DNA of 64,000 nucleotides from Persicaria tinctoria. Lineage: Eukaryota > Streptophyta > Magnoliopsida > Caryophyllales > Polygonaceae. The position numbers and the translations under genes were made by a program. The notes beneath the pieces were generated by a model. It was not told where the DNA came from. It saw nothing but the letters and a program-made list of their open reading frames with translations, and ran no database searches. The DNA lies in the NCBI GenBank assembly GCA_037127255.1, contig JBANSL010000009.1, positions 28,092,475-28,156,474 on the forward strand, given 5' to 3'. Positions 62,873-64,000 of this stretch are shown one piece after another (positions within the stretch are counted from its first letter, which is position 1; each line of letters opens with the position of its first letter).

Positions 62873-64000
62873 TGTTAGCATGAGGATGGTCAAGTATGAA
62901 ATAAATATAAAATAGAGTTCAGACTGACTTCCCTGTCTCAGCAAATAAATACAAGACTTCCTCCCGTTGTAGTAAGAGAAAATCAGGATCGAATCCACGA
63001 GGAAGCACGTCAGCAGTTCTTAGGTAGCTATAAATTCTCACGGACAGAATAACAGAAAGATAGAAACACAGAAGCAAGGAAAGAAACAGAAATAAAAGCA
63101 GAAAATAACAAACAAAAGCAATGAACCGAACGAAGACAGAAAAGACAAAGCAAAGCAGCAAATAAAAGCAAAGCAAAGGCTAGTCGATCTCGACCACAGG
63201 CTCCTCGAGATCGACAAAGGCAGGTCGACAGAAAACAGAAATCGACGACAACAACTCGATCAAGACCAACAGCTACCTGATCTCGACAAAGCCTACTCGA
63301 GATCGACTAAGGCTTCCTCTAGATCGACAACAGTAACACTAGATCGAGTAAAAGACAGAAACTTTAAAGGCAAATTCCGAATACAGAACTCAAAATTCGA
63401 CAAAAATAAATTCAATATGCTAAAAGACTTCCAAAGCCAGGGTTTCAACACCACAACGATAACCATGCAAAGTAACACATAAAGGCATAAAAGATCATGC
63501 TTTCCATCAAATAACTTTCGTTATTAACAAATAGGGAAATAGAGGCTTTCGCATAAACCCTAATTGTTACTAACCCTTTTTCACATAATTAATCCAAGTT
63601 GCATTAAGATCACTTTCGCTTCAATAACACAAACAAGGATCACCTTCAACTCTCGCAAAAGAATCATGCTCATAGGGAAAGAAGATGAATTGCACAAAAA
63701 GATCTGACCTTTATCGCACCGCCTCACATGGCCACCGTCGGGCTCACCCCAGCCCCAAAAGTGGGTGGACTACTCACGCCTCATTGCAATCGCAGACATT
63801 GATTGATGAAAAGAACTAACTTGCATTAAAATAAACTCCAACTTACAACCTCTCTTCTTGTAACTAACTAATTGTCTCTGAAATTGAATGAATGAAAAAC
63901 CAGCCCCAAGGGCCTTATTTATAGTGATCAAACCTCGCTAATCAAGGAAATAATCATCTATCTCTATATCTAAATCTATATCTAATTTGCTAAAAGATAA
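62873..64000 (-). repeat. LTR D of the TCGA-hairpin family (runs off the window)
   Basis: The plus-left end TGTTAGCATGAGG is the complement of the LTR terminus CATGCTAACA. Blocks follow the order of LTR A on the minus strand: the CTCGTGGATTCGATCCTGAT end block near 62985-63005, the TCGA hairpin cluster at 63180-63345 (GTCGATCTCGACC with CTCGAGATCGAC, GATCTCGACAAAGCC with CTCGAGATCGAC), the AGTAGTCCACCCACTTTTGG block near 63755, and a TATAAATAAGG box near 63913. U3 lies outside the window. Confidence 0.85.

Overview
This is an angiosperm nuclear genome window, most likely a eudicot, made almost entirely of transposable elements. No intact host gene is visible. The evidence is plant-type Ty1/copia and Ty3/gypsy coding remnants, a plant PBS set (tRNA-Met type TGGTATCAGAGC, tRNA-Asp type TGGCGCCGTTGCCGGGGA), CACTA and hAT elements with textbook target-site duplications (TSDs), and a fragment of a plant SERK-type receptor kinase gene. 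It looks like pericentromeric or other repeat-rich heterochromatin.

Layout. 1-2370: minus-strand copia fragment running off the left edge. 2371-5515: minus-strand truncated LTR element (copy A of a family whose LTRs are full of TCGA-type inverted repeats). 5516-9480: decayed plus-strand Sirevirus-like copia lacking LTRs. 9481-12600: degenerate repeat array broken by unique-looking sequence. 13176-42051: an Ale-like copia split by three large insertions: a CACTA (13839-19748, itself carrying two hATs), a minus-strand non-autonomous gypsy-like element E (19848-34124, its LTRs carrying solo LTR B and a 6.65 kb element F), and a plus-strand non-autonomous element G (34974-39960). 42052-60342: a Tekay/Del-like chromovirus whose 5' LTR is split by a Sirevirus-like copia (44442-54979). 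That copia carries a hAT right after its PBS and a solo LTR (C) inside its third ORF. 60343-64000: a SERK gene fragment, TCATCA-rich and W-box-like repeats, a CACTA end, an LTR start, and LTR copy D running off the right edge.

How the parts relate. The nesting gives a relative order: the split copia predates the CACTA, E and G; E predates B and F; the chromovirus predates the Sirevirus, which predates its hAT and solo LTR C. TSDs bracket B (ATTCC), F (GTATG), G (CTCTA), C (CACAC), the CACTA (GAT) and three hATs (8 bp each). E and G keep only the C-terminal half of a gag capsid, and F keeps scraps of gag and integrase, so all three depend on proteins supplied in trans. A, E, F and G share non-coding architecture: paired polypurine-type tracts, each just after a TTGAGGACAA-like word. 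E, F and G also share a conserved AACCCGAGGTAAGT block after the coding part.

The most unusual structures are the about 112-bp-period hairpin arrays in the A-D LTR family, the inverted U3 copy at the Sirevirus 3' end, and the shared non-coding architecture of the gypsy-like elements. All coordinates and comparisons were made by eye.
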